DNA of 64,000 nucleotides from Paenibacillus sp. FSL H3-0469 (GTDB taxonomy: Bacteria; Bacillota; Bacilli; Paenibacillales; Paenibacillaceae): assembly GCF_038051945.1 (NCBI RefSeq), contig NZ_CP150302.1, positions 5,518,001-5,582,000 on the forward strand. The letters run 5' to 3'. The notes below the pieces were generated by a model. It made no database searches and was not told where the DNA came from. It saw only the letters and a list, made by a program, of their open reading frames with translations. Every line of letters begins with the position of its first letter. The first letter of the stretch is position 1. The position numbers and the translations under genes are program-made. Positions 49,579 through 59,195 of this stretch are shown here, piece by piece.

Positions 49579-50674
49579 GCTGCTTCAGCCCCTTCACCCG
49601 GATAAGCCAGACAATAGAGAGCAGGACAGGCACCAGCAGGAACAGCCCCAACCCCATCTTGCCTATGGTATCTCCGAGTGCGAACAGATCGCCTAAGGAT
49701 TTGGGCAGCATGGCCGAAATGAACAGCAGCGGAACCAGGGCATAGATAACCGGGTGAACCTTAAGCTTGAAGATCTGTGAGAGACCCAGCGAGGACTGGA
49801 AAAAGAAGCTGCTGAAGTTGCAGAACATCTGCATCAGCCAAATGACCATGAACGGGAATTCCAGACGCTCGAAGAAAAAACCCGGCACCTCAAAGCTGCG
49901 CAGTAGATCGATAGTAGGCCAGGTGCTGGAGATGGCGGAATCAATAGAGATGCCTCCGATCACTATTATGATAGTCAGAAAATAGATGGACAGCAGGATG
50001 GCCAGGCCTCCAACCATGGCTTTGACAGCCTTTTTGGGGTCATCCATGAATGCCACAAGCGTCATGGCCACTTCACAGCCGGTGAATACAAGCACGGTGG
50101 ATTTGAGCCCTGCGAATACGGGGGACCATCCGTCGCCGAGTACAGGACGCAGATTATCGATATCGAACATCCGCAGGCTGAGCACGAAGGAGATGAGCAG
50201 AATCATAATGCTGATCGGAAAAACAATGGTGTAGACACGGGCAATAGAATTGATGCCTCCGTACACGAGGTAGGTGCTCAGCCAGAGAAAAGGAAGGATC
50301 ACAGCCCAGATCGGAGTCCCCTCCAGCAGAAAAAACAAGGTAACCTCGGCCAGTGTACGGATCTCAAAGCCGGCGATAGTGATGAAATACAGGATTAACA
50401 GCATGGACAGAAGGCCGCCGATGAACCGGCCGGTCAGCAGCCTTGAGTACTGAAAGACGGTTTTTCCCGGAAATTGCTGGCTGATCTTCACCATAAGAAG
50501 TACAGCCAGCATCACAATAGCTCCGCCGAGCAGGGTGGAGATCCAGCCGTCCGGGGTTCCGACACTCTTGCTCACGCTGCGCGGCAGTGTGAGCACACCT
50601 GCGCCCAGCAAGGTATTGTTCAGGAAAATGGCTGTTTGTGTAGCGGTAATTTTATCATCGGTACGTATGAACAT
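49571..50674 (-). CDS. Spore germination permease, GerAB/ArcD/ProY family
   Basis: 367 residues with about ten membrane helices. ITATQTAIFLNNTLLGAGVL and TLPRSVSKSVGTPDGWISTL are the N-terminal signature of the B subunit, which binds the amino-acid or sugar germinant in related receptors. It is the middle gene of the ger operon, 28 bp after the A gene, and overlaps the C gene. The germinant cannot be predicted from sequence. Confidence 0.94.
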   Translation of the reverse strand: MFIRTDDKITATQTAIFLNNTLLGAGVLTLPRSVSKSVGTPDGWISTLLGGAIVMLAVLLMVKISQQFPGKTVFQYSRLLTGRFIGGLLSMLLILYFITIAGFEIRTLAEVTLFFLLEGTPIWAVILPFLWLSTYLVYGGINSIARVYTIVFPISIMILLISFVLSLRMFDIDNLRPVLGDGWSPVFAGLKSTVLVFTGCEVAMTLVAFMDDPKKAVKAMVGGLAILLSIYFLTIIIVIGGISIDSAISSTWPTIDLLRSFEVPGFFFERLEFPFMVIWLMQMFCNFSSFFFQSSLGLSQIFKLKVHPVIYALVPLLFISAMLPKSLGDLFALGDTIGKMGLGLFLLVPVLLSIVWLIRVKGLKQHV

Positions 50675-50702
50675 ACTGCATTCCTCCTTATTCCAGGCGC
50701 GG

Positions 50703-52361
50703 TTATGATCTTCGTTTACTCTGCTTAGTCTTCATCATTTTCGGTCTGCGCTTCATCAGGGCCATCGGAGCGCGCAGGAACAGATCCTTCCAGTCACTGA
50801 GCCGGAACGGGGAGAGCGGGGTCAGATAAGGCACTCCGAAGCTCTTGAGCTTGGTCAGGTGGCAGCAGATCAGCAGGAAGAACAGAATGGTCCCGTACAT
50901 TCCCAGCACCGAGGCGAATAGCATGCCGGCGAAGCGCAGCATCCGCAGGGTGATTCCGGCGCTGTACATCGGAATGGAGAAGGAGGAGATGGCGGTTACG
51001 GCGACCGTAATGACCAGGAACGGACTGACGATCCCGGCCTGGACCGCTGCATCACCGATGATCAGACCGCCGACGATACCCATCGCCGGACCGATCGGCT
51101 TCGGCAGCCGGATGCCCGCTTCCCTAAGAATCTCGATGGCGACCTCCAGAATCAGCACCTCTATCAGAGAGGGGAAGGGAACACCCTGCCGGGTCTTGAT
51201 AATCGTAATCGCCAGTTCCGTAGGAATCAGCCCCGGATGAAATGAGATGAACGAGATGTACAGGGCCGGAGCCATCAGGGCAAAGAAGGAGGCGCCAAAA
51301 CGCAGCAGCCGCAGAAGTGTTCCCGGCAGCCAGCGATCATAATAGTCTTCCGGCGACTGCAGCAGCATGCTGAAGGTTACCGGTGCGATTAGTACAAAGG
51401 GTGTGCCATCCAGCAGAATGGCGACCCGCCCTTCCAGCAGGGCACTGATCACTCTGTCCGGCCGTTCTGTATTCTGCAGCTGCTGGAACGGACTGAGATA
51501 ATTATCTTCAATGAGCTGCTCGATATAACCCGATTCGGCCAGAAAATCCATATCGAGCTTGCCGATCCGGTTCTTGACCTCGTCCAGCAGATCAGCGTTC
51601 ACGATATCCTTCATGTAGGCCACAACGATCTCCCTCTCAATAGCGGTCCCTGCCCGGAAGGATACCATCTCAAGCTGATCGCTAAGGCCCTGGCGGCGCA
51701 AAATAGAGGTATTCTCGCTGAGCGCTTCCGTGAAGCCCAGTCTGGGCCCGCGGAGCAGCGCTTCGGAGACCGGCTCGTCCGCCTGGCGGCTGGGAGCACC
51801 GGGCATCTCGATCAGAAGCCCGCAGCGCAGCCCTTCGATCAGGAGGGCGGCATGGCCGAAGAGGACTGACCTATTGAAGTCCCTGATATGCACTTCCTCT
51901 CTAAGCTCGCTGAAGGGAAGACGATGCCCGGCCATTTCAACAGAAGACTGTGGACCGGCAGGCATCTCATACATCAGGTATTGCATGGCTTCCATACTGA
52001 GCAGCCGGTCACTCTGCATCCCGTCGACATGGATGACGACTCCTTGTGCACCTGTGTTCGCATTTGTGAATGCTCTGAAATGGACATCGCTGTTGTTGCC
52101 GATGCCGGATTTAACCGCCTGCAGGTCAGCCTGGAGATTACCGGTAAACCGGGCGGAGGATTCCTCTGAAGCCAAAGGCGGCTGCTGCTGCGGAAGGGTT
52201 CTTGCGCCGTGCCCAATCTGGCCGCGTCCGCTGCCTACCAGCTTGTAGAGCGATTTATAGAGATAGGCCAGGAGCAGCGGAACAAGCATAGCCACACCCG
52301 CCTGGGCGAAGATTGCCCAGCCGGGTATATAGGAAAGAATCATACCGAACAGTGTAATCAT
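50703..52361 (-). CDS. Spore germination protein, GerAA type, with extra N-terminal membrane segment
   Basis: 552 residues. The conserved core is clear: YLSPFQQLQNTERPDRVISA, LLEGRVAILLDGTPFVLIAP, and a C-terminal membrane part (FPSLIEVLILEVAIEILREA, GIRLPKPIGPAMGIVGGLII). GerAA proteins normally start with a soluble domain. This one begins with two hydrophobic stretches (FGMILSYIPGWAIFAQAGVA, MLVPLLLAYLYKSL) before a linker rich in Q, P and S. The ATG at 52361 has only a weak GGGG site, and no better in-frame start lies between the membrane segment and the core. It is the first gene of the A-B-C operon. Confidence 0.9.
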   Translation of the reverse strand: MITLFGMILSYIPGWAIFAQAGVAMLVPLLLAYLYKSLYKLVGSGRGQIGHGARTLPQQQPPLASEESSARFTGNLQADLQAVKSGIGNNSDVHFRAFTNANTGAQGVVIHVDGMQSDRLLSMEAMQYLMYEMPAGPQSSVEMAGHRLPFSELREEVHIRDFNRSVLFGHAALLIEGLRCGLLIEMPGAPSRQADEPVSEALLRGPRLGFTEALSENTSILRRQGLSDQLEMVSFRAGTAIEREIVVAYMKDIVNADLLDEVKNRIGKLDMDFLAESGYIEQLIEDNYLSPFQQLQNTERPDRVISALLEGRVAILLDGTPFVLIAPVTFSMLLQSPEDYYDRWLPGTLLRLLRFGASFFALMAPALYISFISFHPGLIPTELAITIIKTRQGVPFPSLIEVLILEVAIEILREAGIRLPKPIGPAMGIVGGLIIGDAAVQAGIVSPFLVITVAVTAISSFSIPMYSAGITLRMLRFAGMLFASVLGMYGTILFFLLICCHLTKLKSFGVPYLTPLSPFRLSDWKDLFLRAPMALMKRRPKMMKTKQSKRRS

Positions 52362-52591
52362 CCCCAGCTTTCGAATTTGGGTATAACGGAGTACATGTTT
52401 TCATCTTCATGCAGTTTTCCAAACTTTATCTAAATTTACTCGCAATTACCGAAAATAATTTGGCAGGGCGGGTCGGGCTTATATGCTCCCCGGGTCCGGA
52501 AGCCCTGCCAGGCGAAATAAGATATAATGCATAGAGTACAAATTGTTCCTATACATTTCGGAAGGAAGCAGTCAGGAGAGAGGCGGGGCAC

Positions 52592-53149
52592 ATGAAGACT
52601 TTACTGGTCACAGGCTACCGGGCCCATGAGCTCGGCATTTATGACAGCAAGCATCAGGGCATTCCCTATATCAAAAAAGCACTCGCGAACCGGATCATTC
52701 CGCTGGTGGAGGAGGGACTGGAATGGGTCATCACGCCCGGGCAATATGGCGTTGATCTGTGGGCTTGCGAAGTAGTACTGGAGCTGAAGAAGCAATATCC
52801 AGGACTGAAGCTGGGTATTATTACGGCGCATGCGTCACCGGAAGAGAAGTGGAAGGAAGAGAAGCAGAATGAATACCGCCGCATTGTAGCCGGTGCTGAC
52901 TACTATGGAGCCGTTAGCAATGCTCCCTATGACGGGAGCTGGCAGTTCAAGGCCAGAGATGATCTGCTGCTGCGCAAAAGCGACGGGATTCTGTTGTTCT
53001 ACGACGAGGATGCAGCGGAGAGCAGTGCGAAGTTCACTAAAGAGCGGGTCGTGAAGCTGCATGCCGAAGGCGATTATGAGCTGCATCTGATGCATGCAGA
53101 GGAGATTCAGAGCATTGCCGATGAAGAGAACCGGCATGACTATGATTGA
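52592..53149 (+). CDS. ypsA: YpsA-type SLOG-family protein
   Basis: 185 residues, the usual YpsA (DUF1273) length. The Rossmann-like SLOG core is seen in KTLLVTGYRAHELGIYD, a glycine turn followed by WVITPGQYGVDLWACEVVLE, and LRKSDGILLFYDED. In B. subtilis YpsA affects cell division and oxidative stress responses, probably by binding a nucleotide ligand. GGAGAGAGGCGGGG precedes the ATG. A YciI-like gene starts 13 bp downstream, so the two are co-transcribed. Confidence 0.9.
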   Translation: MKTLLVTGYRAHELGIYDSKHQGIPYIKKALANRIIPLVEEGLEWVITPGQYGVDLWACEVVLELKKQYPGLKLGIITAHASPEEKWKEEKQNEYRRIVAGADYYGAVSNAPYDGSWQFKARDDLLLRKSDGILLFYDEDAAESSAKFTKERVVKLHAEGDYELHLMHAEEIQSIADEENRHDYD

Positions 53150-53162
53150 AGGAGAGATGTTC

Positions 53163-53486
53163 ATGAATGAGGAGACGGCTTATCCCGAGGATATCTGTTA
53201 CGTCATTCTGCTGAGTCCTACAGAGCAGGACCGAAGGGATAAGGAGATTATCCGGGCGCATGTCAAGCATCTGCAGGAACTGGAGCGAAGCGGCCAACTG
53301 GTATTATGCGGACCGTTCAGTGACAGCCCTGGAGGGATGGTGATTATCCGCGCAGCTTCCCGCGAGGCAGCGGCAGCTATTGCAGAGCGGGACCCGTATG
53401 TCACTTCAGGTATCCGCAGCTACGAGCTGCGCACCTGGGGCCTGTCCCATGAAGGCAACAGGCATATGGGCATAGCCGCAGATTAG
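53163..53486 (+). CDS. YciI-like protein
   Basis: 107 residues forming one YciI-related ferredoxin-like domain: ICYVILLSPTEQDRRDKEII, HVKHLQELERSGQLVLCGPF, GGMVIIRAASREAAAAIAER and DPYVTSGIRSYELRTW. The His and Asp residues proposed as active site in the family are present (RAHVKHL, ERDPYV). The start is 7 nt after AGGAGA; earlier in-frame ATGs lie inside ypsA. It is co-transcribed with ypsA. The biochemical role is unknown. Confidence 0.85.
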   Translation: MNEETAYPEDICYVILLSPTEQDRRDKEIIRAHVKHLQELERSGQLVLCGPFSDSPGGMVIIRAASREAAAAIAERDPYVTSGIRSYELRTWGLSHEGNRHMGIAAD

Positions 53487-53524
53487 TCATTCTATTAAGA
53501 ATGATAGAGTACATAGAAGCGGAA

Positions 53525-54982
53525 TCAGATGAAGCTGCGGAGTGAAGGCGGCTTGCGCACCTTATAGTTCTGCTCATAAGCATAGGCCAGTCTGATAAGC
53601 ACCGGTTCTTCATAAGCCCGGGCGGAGAAGGTTACGCCGAAGGGGGCACCGGCTGAGGTATAGCCTGACGGCACCACGATGGACGGATATCCGGCTCTTG
53701 AGGTAATCCGTGCGCCGAAGTCAGCCGGGAACAGCAGGGCATCGAGCTGATGCTCGCGCATAGTGGCATCGATGCCCTGCTCCTTGCAGAGCCTGAGATC
53801 GGTCATGCGGTCACGCAGATATTGCGGCTCGGTGAAGGTGCCTGAGGTCGTAAGTTCGGCATCGAGCAGGGTAGCTTGCCCGAACTTCAGTGTCTCTACC
53901 GGATGGGCATGATTGAAATCTATAATATCCTTCAGGGTACGCATTGGTGCACCCGGACCCAGGCGGGCGAGGTATGCGTTCAGCGAGGTTTTGAATTCAT
54001 TCAGCACCACGGACGAATAGCTGATCTCCCGTGCTGTTGTAATCTCGGCCGGATCAATGATGGTTGCTCCGAGCTCCCGCATTCGCTCCACAGAGGCATT
54101 GAACAGCGCCAGCTGCTCCTCCGTCAGCTCCTCGAAGTAATAATCGCGCGGAATTCCGATTCTTGCTCCCCGCAGACCGTCTGCGTCCAGGAAAACCGTA
54201 TAATCTTTATGAACCTTACCTCTGTTCGTACCCATCGCCGCATCGCCGTCATCCTGACCGAGCAGGGCATTCAGCAGAAGGACGGCATCCCGGACCGTTC
54301 GTGCCATAGGCCCGGCGGTATCCTGCGTGCTGGAGAGCGGAAGAATACCGGAGCGGCTGATCAGCCCCACCGTGGGCTTAATACCGATAATGGAGCCGAG
54401 ATTGCCGGGATTGAGGATGGAGCCGGAGGTTTCCGTTCCAACCGAGACTGTGCAGAAATTACAGGCCACCGCTACCGCAGACCCGGCGCTGGAGCCGCCT
54501 GTCGGTGTGGAGATGTTGTAGGGATTCAGCACCTGCCCGCCCCGGGAGCTGTAGCCGGAGGGCATGCCATTCGTCATGAAATTGGCGAATTCCGTCATGT
54601 TGGCTTTGCCCATAATGATAGCCCCGGCCTCGCGCAGTCTGCTGACGATGAAGGCATCCTCTCCGGCAAAAGAGTCCGCCAACGCGAGCGAGCCTGCGCT
54701 GGTATGCATGTTATCCCCGGTATTAATGTTATCCTTCAATAGCACCGGTATGCCGTGCAGCGGTCCGCGCGGCCCCTGGTGCAGGCGTTCGGCATCCAGG
54801 GATTCAGCGATGAACAGCGCATCCGGATTAATTTCCAGCACGGAATTGACGGTCAGGCCGCTTTTGTCATGATCGGCAATGCGCTCCAGATACATCAGGA
54901 CTAATTGCCTGGATGTGAGCTCACCGGAATCCAGAGCAGCCCCAATCTCCGCTATAGTAGCTTCTACGATTTCAAAACTCAT
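53525..54982 (-). CDS. Amidase (amidase signature family)
   Basis: 485 residues. The Ser-cisSer-Lys triad is complete: K83 (GIPVLLKDNINTGDN), the cis serine in PTGGSSAGSAVAVA (near 164) and nucleophile S188 (VGTETSGSILNPGN). Substrates of this family vary (amides, nitrile-derived amides, peptides). There is no gatB or gatC partner, so it is not the tRNA amidotransferase. The start at 54982 (MSFEIVEATIAEIG) matches the start of the family domain. An in-frame ATG at 55159 would add 59 unconserved residues. It is divergent from a lipoprotein gene and convergent with the ypsA unit. Confidence 0.92.
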   Translation of the reverse strand: MSFEIVEATIAEIGAALDSGELTSRQLVLMYLERIADHDKSGLTVNSVLEINPDALFIAESLDAERLHQGPRGPLHGIPVLLKDNINTGDNMHTSAGSLALADSFAGEDAFIVSRLREAGAIIMGKANMTEFANFMTNGMPSGYSSRGGQVLNPYNISTPTGGSSAGSAVAVACNFCTVSVGTETSGSILNPGNLGSIIGIKPTVGLISRSGILPLSSTQDTAGPMARTVRDAVLLLNALLGQDDGDAAMGTNRGKVHKDYTVFLDADGLRGARIGIPRDYYFEELTEEQLALFNASVERMRELGATIIDPAEITTAREISYSSVVLNEFKTSLNAYLARLGPGAPMRTLKDIIDFNHAHPVETLKFGQATLLDAELTTSGTFTEPQYLRDRMTDLRLCKEQGIDATMREHQLDALLFPADFGARITSRAGYPSIVVPSGYTSAGAPFGVTFSARAYEEPVLIRLAYAYEQNYKVRKPPSLRSFI

Positions 54983-55193
54983 GCGCGTCCACGCTTCTTT
55001 CCCTTTTGGTTTTAGTAGTATTCTCCATATATAAGCATAGTTTTGGCTGTCTTCATAGTGTTGTTTTGCGGGCAGGACGACCATGACTTTCGATGTAACT
55101 TTTAAACAGCTGATTAAAAGGGGGGCTCCTGTGGTTAAATACATCACAAGATTTAACAATACTACTTGCTGAAATCATTAGGAGGAATTGAAC

Positions 55194-56120
55194 TTGAAGA
55201 AATGGACTACGATTGTTATGGGTGTAATGCTGACTGTTGCCTTGGCTGGCTGCGGCAATAATGAGGAACTCAAGCCCTCGGAGGGAGCTGCAACGGCTGC
55301 GCCTGCAGGAAACGCGGCTCCGGAAGCTTCCGCTTCTGCAGCGCCAGCTGAACAGACATCAAAAGGTGTTCCAACGGTTGATGAATTGGTTCAGAAATCG
55401 GTTGCTGTATCTGGTGATCTGAAGAGCTATGTAGTTGACATGCAGGTGAAGCAGAAGATCAATATAAAGACGGCACAAGGGGACAATGCGCAAGATACTG
55501 ATATGACCACGAAATCCAAATTCATTAAGGAGCCGCTGATGATGCATCAGGAGGTGCAGATGAAAACGGCTCAGGGTGACCAGAAGATTGAGCAATATGT
55601 GACTAAGGACGGCTTCTATTCCCAGATGAACGGGCAATGGACGAAGCTGCCGGCTACGATGGGTGAACAGGTTCTTACTGCTATGCAGCAGTCCGCTAAC
55701 CCTGAGAAGCAATTGGCACAATTCAAGGCGCTTACCGATAAGACCAAAATCACCGAGGAAGGCGACAGTTATCTGCTCTCCGCTGAGGTATCCGGGGATG
55801 ACGTCAAGGAACTGGCGAAGACCTATATGAACCAGACCGGAAGCTCTGACCAGCAGATGGCTGCTATGATGGAGCAGATGAATATCAAGAGCATGAATAT
55901 CGCTTACGCGGTGGATAAGAAGACTTATTTCCCAACCCGTACCGATGTAACCATGGTCATGGATATGACCAGCAATGACCAGACGATATCGATTGATATG
56001 GATATGAAGGGGACCATCAGCGATCACAACAAGGTTGATGAGTTCAAGGTTCCGCAGGAAGCGCTGGACGCGAAGGAAGTTGAAATGCCAGCGGCTCCGG
56101 CAGCTCCTACAACTCCGTAA
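55194..56120 (+). CDS. Lipoprotein of unknown function, LolA/LppX-like pattern
   Basis: 308 residues from TTG 55194, 8 nt after AGGAGG (the TTG at 55188 is too close). The lipobox is ALAGC (Cys20), followed by an Ala/Pro/Ser-rich spacer of about 40 residues and a beta-rich domain. Repeated antiparallel strands (SYVVDMQVKQKINIK, EVQMKTAQGDQKIEQYVTKD, FYSQMNGQWTKLP, DVTMVMDMTSNDQTISIDMD) suggest a LolA/LppX-like half-barrel, as in several Gram-positive lipoproteins of unknown role. The tail is Pro/Ala-rich. It is a single-gene unit with its own terminator. Confidence 0.8.
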   Translation: MKKWTTIVMGVMLTVALAGCGNNEELKPSEGAATAAPAGNAAPEASASAAPAEQTSKGVPTVDELVQKSVAVSGDLKSYVVDMQVKQKINIKTAQGDNAQDTDMTTKSKFIKEPLMMHQEVQMKTAQGDQKIEQYVTKDGFYSQMNGQWTKLPATMGEQVLTAMQQSANPEKQLAQFKALTDKTKITEEGDSYLLSAEVSGDDVKELAKTYMNQTGSSDQQMAAMMEQMNIKSMNIAYAVDKKTYFPTRTDVTMVMDMTSNDQTISIDMDMKGTISDHNKVDEFKVPQEALDAKEVEMPAAPAAPTTP

Positions 56121-56157
56121 CAGGCTTACCGGACTGAATAGAAGTGCAACATATGGA

Positions 56158-56198
56158 AACGGCGCTGCTGTCCTGATTAGGACGGCAGCGCCGTTTTG
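56158..56198 (+). terminator. Terminator of the lipoprotein gene
   Basis: AACGGCGCTGCTGTCC pairs with GGACGGCAGCGCCGTT (16 bp, one mismatch) around TGATTA, followed by TTTTG. Confidence 0.88.
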
Positions 56199-56275
56199 TC
56201 ATGTACATAGTCCAAATGTTTACCGCAGCGACGACCATGCTTCGAGTTGAAATCTTAATTGCCTTTTATATAATT

Positions 56276-57013
56276 TTATAAATTAAACGAGTTGCTGATC
56301 ATACCAAAGGCTGCACCGGCAATGACGGAGGTGATCAGCTTGTAGAAAATATATCCGGTCACAATGTTAGCGATGGCAATCGGGTATAAGGTGTCAATGC
56401 CCCGGCTGCCGCCGGTGTTCAGCGGATATTGGAACAAAGCCGTATTCATGCTGATGAAGACGAACAGGAACGACAACGCCACCAGTGTGGTCGAGAAGGA
56501 GTACAGGCTGACCAGCAGTGTGAGAATCGCCAGCACCAGCAGCGCCACGGCCGGAACGAGCAGCGTGCCCATCCGGGTAATCAGCAATTTAAAATCGAAG
56601 CTGACCTTCTCCAGCCGGAGTACGGCATAAGTGGCTCCGCAAGCAATGGCAAGACCTGCCGCCGTCAATAGCAGCGGCTTCAGGAAGCCGGGGCCGAAGA
56701 TGGCTGAGACATCCCATTTGATGAACAGGGTGAGGAAATATAAGGCCGTCAGCAAGGCCGTAAGCCCCATAGTGATCAGGCTGTTCATGAAATGAGCTAC
56801 AGGAATTTCCCTCATTGTACTGTAAGGGCGGGTAAGGGCCCTCAGGTAAAAGCTCCAATATTGCTTGCCTACCGCCTGTGCCTGCTGTACACGTTCATCC
56901 TTGAGCAAGTTATTGAACTGCTCGGTTACCTTGCGCTGGGGCTGCGGTTGCCCAGGTTGGTTGTTTGGCCCCTCAGGATTCGTGAAGGGTGTTCCGCCTT
57001 CCGGATTGTTCAT
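56276..57013 (-). CDS. Multi-pass membrane protein of unknown function
   Basis: 245 residues. A Pro/Gln/Asn-rich cytoplasmic tail of about 30 residues and an amphipathic stretch (QQAQAVGKQYWSFYLRALTR) precede about five hydrophobic helices, for example FMNSLITMGLTALLTALYFL and LLVPAVALLVLAILTLLVSL. The topology recalls Yip1-like membrane proteins, but no motif is diagnostic. AAGGAGG lies before the ATG. It stands alone, convergent with the lipoprotein gene. Confidence 0.78.
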   Translation of the reverse strand: MNNPEGGTPFTNPEGPNNQPGQPQPQRKVTEQFNNLLKDERVQQAQAVGKQYWSFYLRALTRPYSTMREIPVAHFMNSLITMGLTALLTALYFLTLFIKWDVSAIFGPGFLKPLLLTAAGLAIACGATYAVLRLEKVSFDFKLLITRMGTLLVPAVALLVLAILTLLVSLYSFSTTLVALSFLFVFISMNTALFQYPLNTGGSRGIDTLYPIAIANIVTGYIFYKLITSVIAGAAFGMISNSFNL

Positions 57014-57117
57014 TGTGATTCCTCCTTGTGAAATATATGGAAAACGCCATTGGCTATAGTATAAGGGGACTCACCGGGAAATTCTATAAATTTGCCGGAA
57101 TATGCAGAAATTCATGC

Positions 57118-57158
57118 AAAAAAGCCCGCAAATCGTCGATAAACGTCGATTTGCGGGC
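57118..57158 (-). terminator. Terminator of the minus-strand gene ending at 57169
   Basis: On the minus strand, 12-bp arms GCCCGCAAATCG/CGATTTGCGGGC with an 11-nt loop, followed by TTTTTT. It lies 11 bp after the stop codon. Confidence 0.9.
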
Positions 57159-57168
57159 CGGGACGACT

Positions 57169-57684
57169 CTATTCCTGTGGTTCGTCCGCCACCCGGACAA
57201 AACCCTCTTCAGCGAGATATTCCTCCGCTTCAGCCATCGTCTCGAAGGCCATCTCAAGCTGCAGACCGGCGTATAGATACCACAGATCCTCTTCGAATCT
57301 CAGACTCAGCGTATGGCCATCCTCATTCTTCCACAGCGACTGCGCTTCAGCTCCGCCCGTCTGTGCTTTTTTCTTTCTTTTGGAAGGGGCCGGAGCCTCG
57401 GGAATGTACATCAAGAGAGAAGTGATGGACGCATCCAGCAGCTCGCGCAGAGCAGCCTCTGAATAATCACGGATGTTGACCAGTCCCTTATCATCCGTCT
57501 CATAGCCGCGCAGCAGTCCGGCATAGACGAAGCCGTTCCCGTTCGGGTGAATATGCGAAGCCACGGTCTTCTTATCGTGACGGCTCTGTTCCAGGTGGTA
57601 ATTCACCCGTCCCAGCGAGACCTTCCGCGCTTCGAGCTGGGGGTAAGAATCAAGAATAGCTATTTTCTGTTCAAAAGTAAGCAT
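57169..57684 (-). CDS. Hypothetical protein
   Basis: 171 residues. The start at 57684 (MLTFEQKIAILDSYP) has GGAGG 5 nt upstream, so an in-frame ATG at 57768 is rejected. An N-terminal domain (LEARKVSLGRVNYHLEQSRH, GNGFVYAGLLRGYETDDKGL) is joined by a lysine-rich linker (SKRKKKAQ) to a short C-terminal domain (LRFEEDLWYLYAGLQLEMAF, ETMAEAEEYLAEEGF). No family is recognised. It is downstream of and close to a two-component pair on the same strand, with its own terminator. Confidence 0.75.
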   Translation of the reverse strand: MLTFEQKIAILDSYPQLEARKVSLGRVNYHLEQSRHDKKTVASHIHPNGNGFVYAGLLRGYETDDKGLVNIRDYSEAALRELLDASITSLLMYIPEAPAPSKRKKKAQTGGAEAQSLWKNEDGHTLSLRFEEDLWYLYAGLQLEMAFETMAEAEEYLAEEGFVRVADEPQE

Positions 57685-57764
57685 ATACGCCTCCGGTTTC
57701 CACTTGTTAGTTACCTGATTATAACACGCAGTGTGGCGCGGGACTACAGGCGCGCTTCCTGGAC

Positions 57765-59195
57765 TCATGACTCTGCCAGCGGGAGCCGCAGCACGAAGGT
57801 ACAGCCCTGCGGCGGGTGGCTGCCCAGCTCCAGGCTGCCGCCCATGGCCTCGGCCAGCAGTCTGCTGAAGGTCAGACCCAGCCCGAGTCCGCGAAGCAGG
57901 CTCTGCTTGCCGGAGCTGCGGTAGAAGGCTTCGAAGATCCGTTCCCGGCTGTCCGGATGGATGCCCGGCCCGTTATCCGTAACGGTGATCTCGGCCTGTC
58001 CCTGCGGCGTAGACGTAAGTTCAAGCTTCAATTGAAGCTTGCGGTCCGTCGTCTTCGCCTGCAGGCTGTTGCCCAGCAGATTCACAATAATCTGCTGGAT
58101 GCGAAGCGGGTCTCCCCGCAGCACAAGCGGGGTCTCCGGCAGCAGCAGGATGGGCTTATTGACCTCCTCGTTCTGGGTCAGCATCCATTGATAAAGGATT
58201 TCCTCCAGCAGCGGAGCCGCTTCAAGGTTATCATGACGGACGGCAACCATGCCTGCGGTCAGCGCATTGTAGTCCAGCAGATCAGCGACCATATGCTGCA
58301 GCCGTTCGGTCTCAAGCAGAGCGATATCGAGGAATTCATCGGCTTCCCCGCCTTCGACAACGCCCTCGCGTACTGCATGGAGCAGTCCTTTAATTGAGGT
58401 GACCGGCGTCTTCAGCTCATGGGACACGCCAGCCAGCATGATGGCCCGTGACTGCTCGAACTGCTGCAGCTTGCCCGCCATCTCCTGAAAGGAGACGAGG
58501 AGTTCGTGAATCTCCCGCTCTCTGGCCCCGGTCTCAAGCACGATATTATACTGGCCGCTGCTGATCTGCGCGGCGGCGGCAGCCACCCGCTGAACCGGCT
58601 TGGCCAGCTTGACCGATAAGAGATAGATCGTCAGCCAGCTTAAGATAATCAGGAAGACTATGATGATGGAGAAGAAGGTGATCTCCTCCGTCGGAATGTG
58701 GCGCAGGGAGCGCTTGGACTGCATAACCAGCACTTGCCCCAGGGAGCCCTGGTCCCCCTGGATCTGTGCGGAAGCGGCTTTGTATTCCGGGGTCCGTGAA
58801 TCGGTCAGGCTATCATTGAGCTTGTACCGCATCTCCTCGTCCGTCATCGGGGGCTGGGAGTATAACAATTCGCCTTCAGGTCCGGTGATGATTACGCACA
58901 TTTCCTCAGTTACCTTGAAGAAGCGTTTACGGTCCTCGACCAGCCTGTTCAGGCTCGGGGTAATGGCTAATTGGCCGTCTGTATCCACGCTGCGGTCAGC
59001 GATCTCCTGCGCCAGCAGGCCGGTCGTCTGCATCCGGTTGCTCATCGCCTCCTGCTGCATCCACCAGAAGGTGAACAGCGCCGTCACCAGCAGCCCGATG
59101 CTGATGATGAGCAGATACCTCAGAGTCCAGTAAGTGAGAATGGAGGTGGTCTTCTTCTTGTTGCGTTTCTTCTTACTCTTATTTATGTTGTCCAT
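57765..59195 (-). CDS. Sensor histidine kinase
   Basis: 476 residues. A highly basic N-terminus (NKSKKKRNKKK) precedes membrane helix 1 (YLLIISIGLLVTALFTFWWM). An extracytoplasmic sensor of about 120 residues, helix 2 (FFSIIIVFLIILSWLTIYLL), HAMP, phospho-His box (AGVSHELKTPVTSIKGLLHA) and ATPase (NLLGNSLQAK, DNGPGIHPDSRERIFEAFY, GLGLGLTFSRLL) follow. It overlaps the upstream response regulator by 13 bp and is co-expressed with it. The divergent yceI-like gene is a possible target of the pair. Confidence 0.93.
   Translation of the reverse strand: MDNINKSKKKRNKKKTTSILTYWTLRYLLIISIGLLVTALFTFWWMQQEAMSNRMQTTGLLAQEIADRSVDTDGQLAITPSLNRLVEDRKRFFKVTEEMCVIITGPEGELLYSQPPMTDEEMRYKLNDSLTDSRTPEYKAASAQIQGDQGSLGQVLVMQSKRSLRHIPTEEITFFSIIIVFLIILSWLTIYLLSVKLAKPVQRVAAAAAQISSGQYNIVLETGAREREIHELLVSFQEMAGKLQQFEQSRAIMLAGVSHELKTPVTSIKGLLHAVREGVVEGGEADEFLDIALLETERLQHMVADLLDYNALTAGMVAVRHDNLEAAPLLEEILYQWMLTQNEEVNKPILLLPETPLVLRGDPLRIQQIIVNLLGNSLQAKTTDRKLQLKLELTSTPQGQAEITVTDNGPGIHPDSRERIFEAFYRSSGKQSLLRGLGLGLTFSRLLAEAMGGSLELGSHPPQGCTFVLRLPLAES

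Noticed and set aside
53876..54742. 288-residue frame antisense to the amidase gene
   Set aside because: The amidase is complete with its catalytic triad; the antisense frame lacks a ribosome binding site and domain features.
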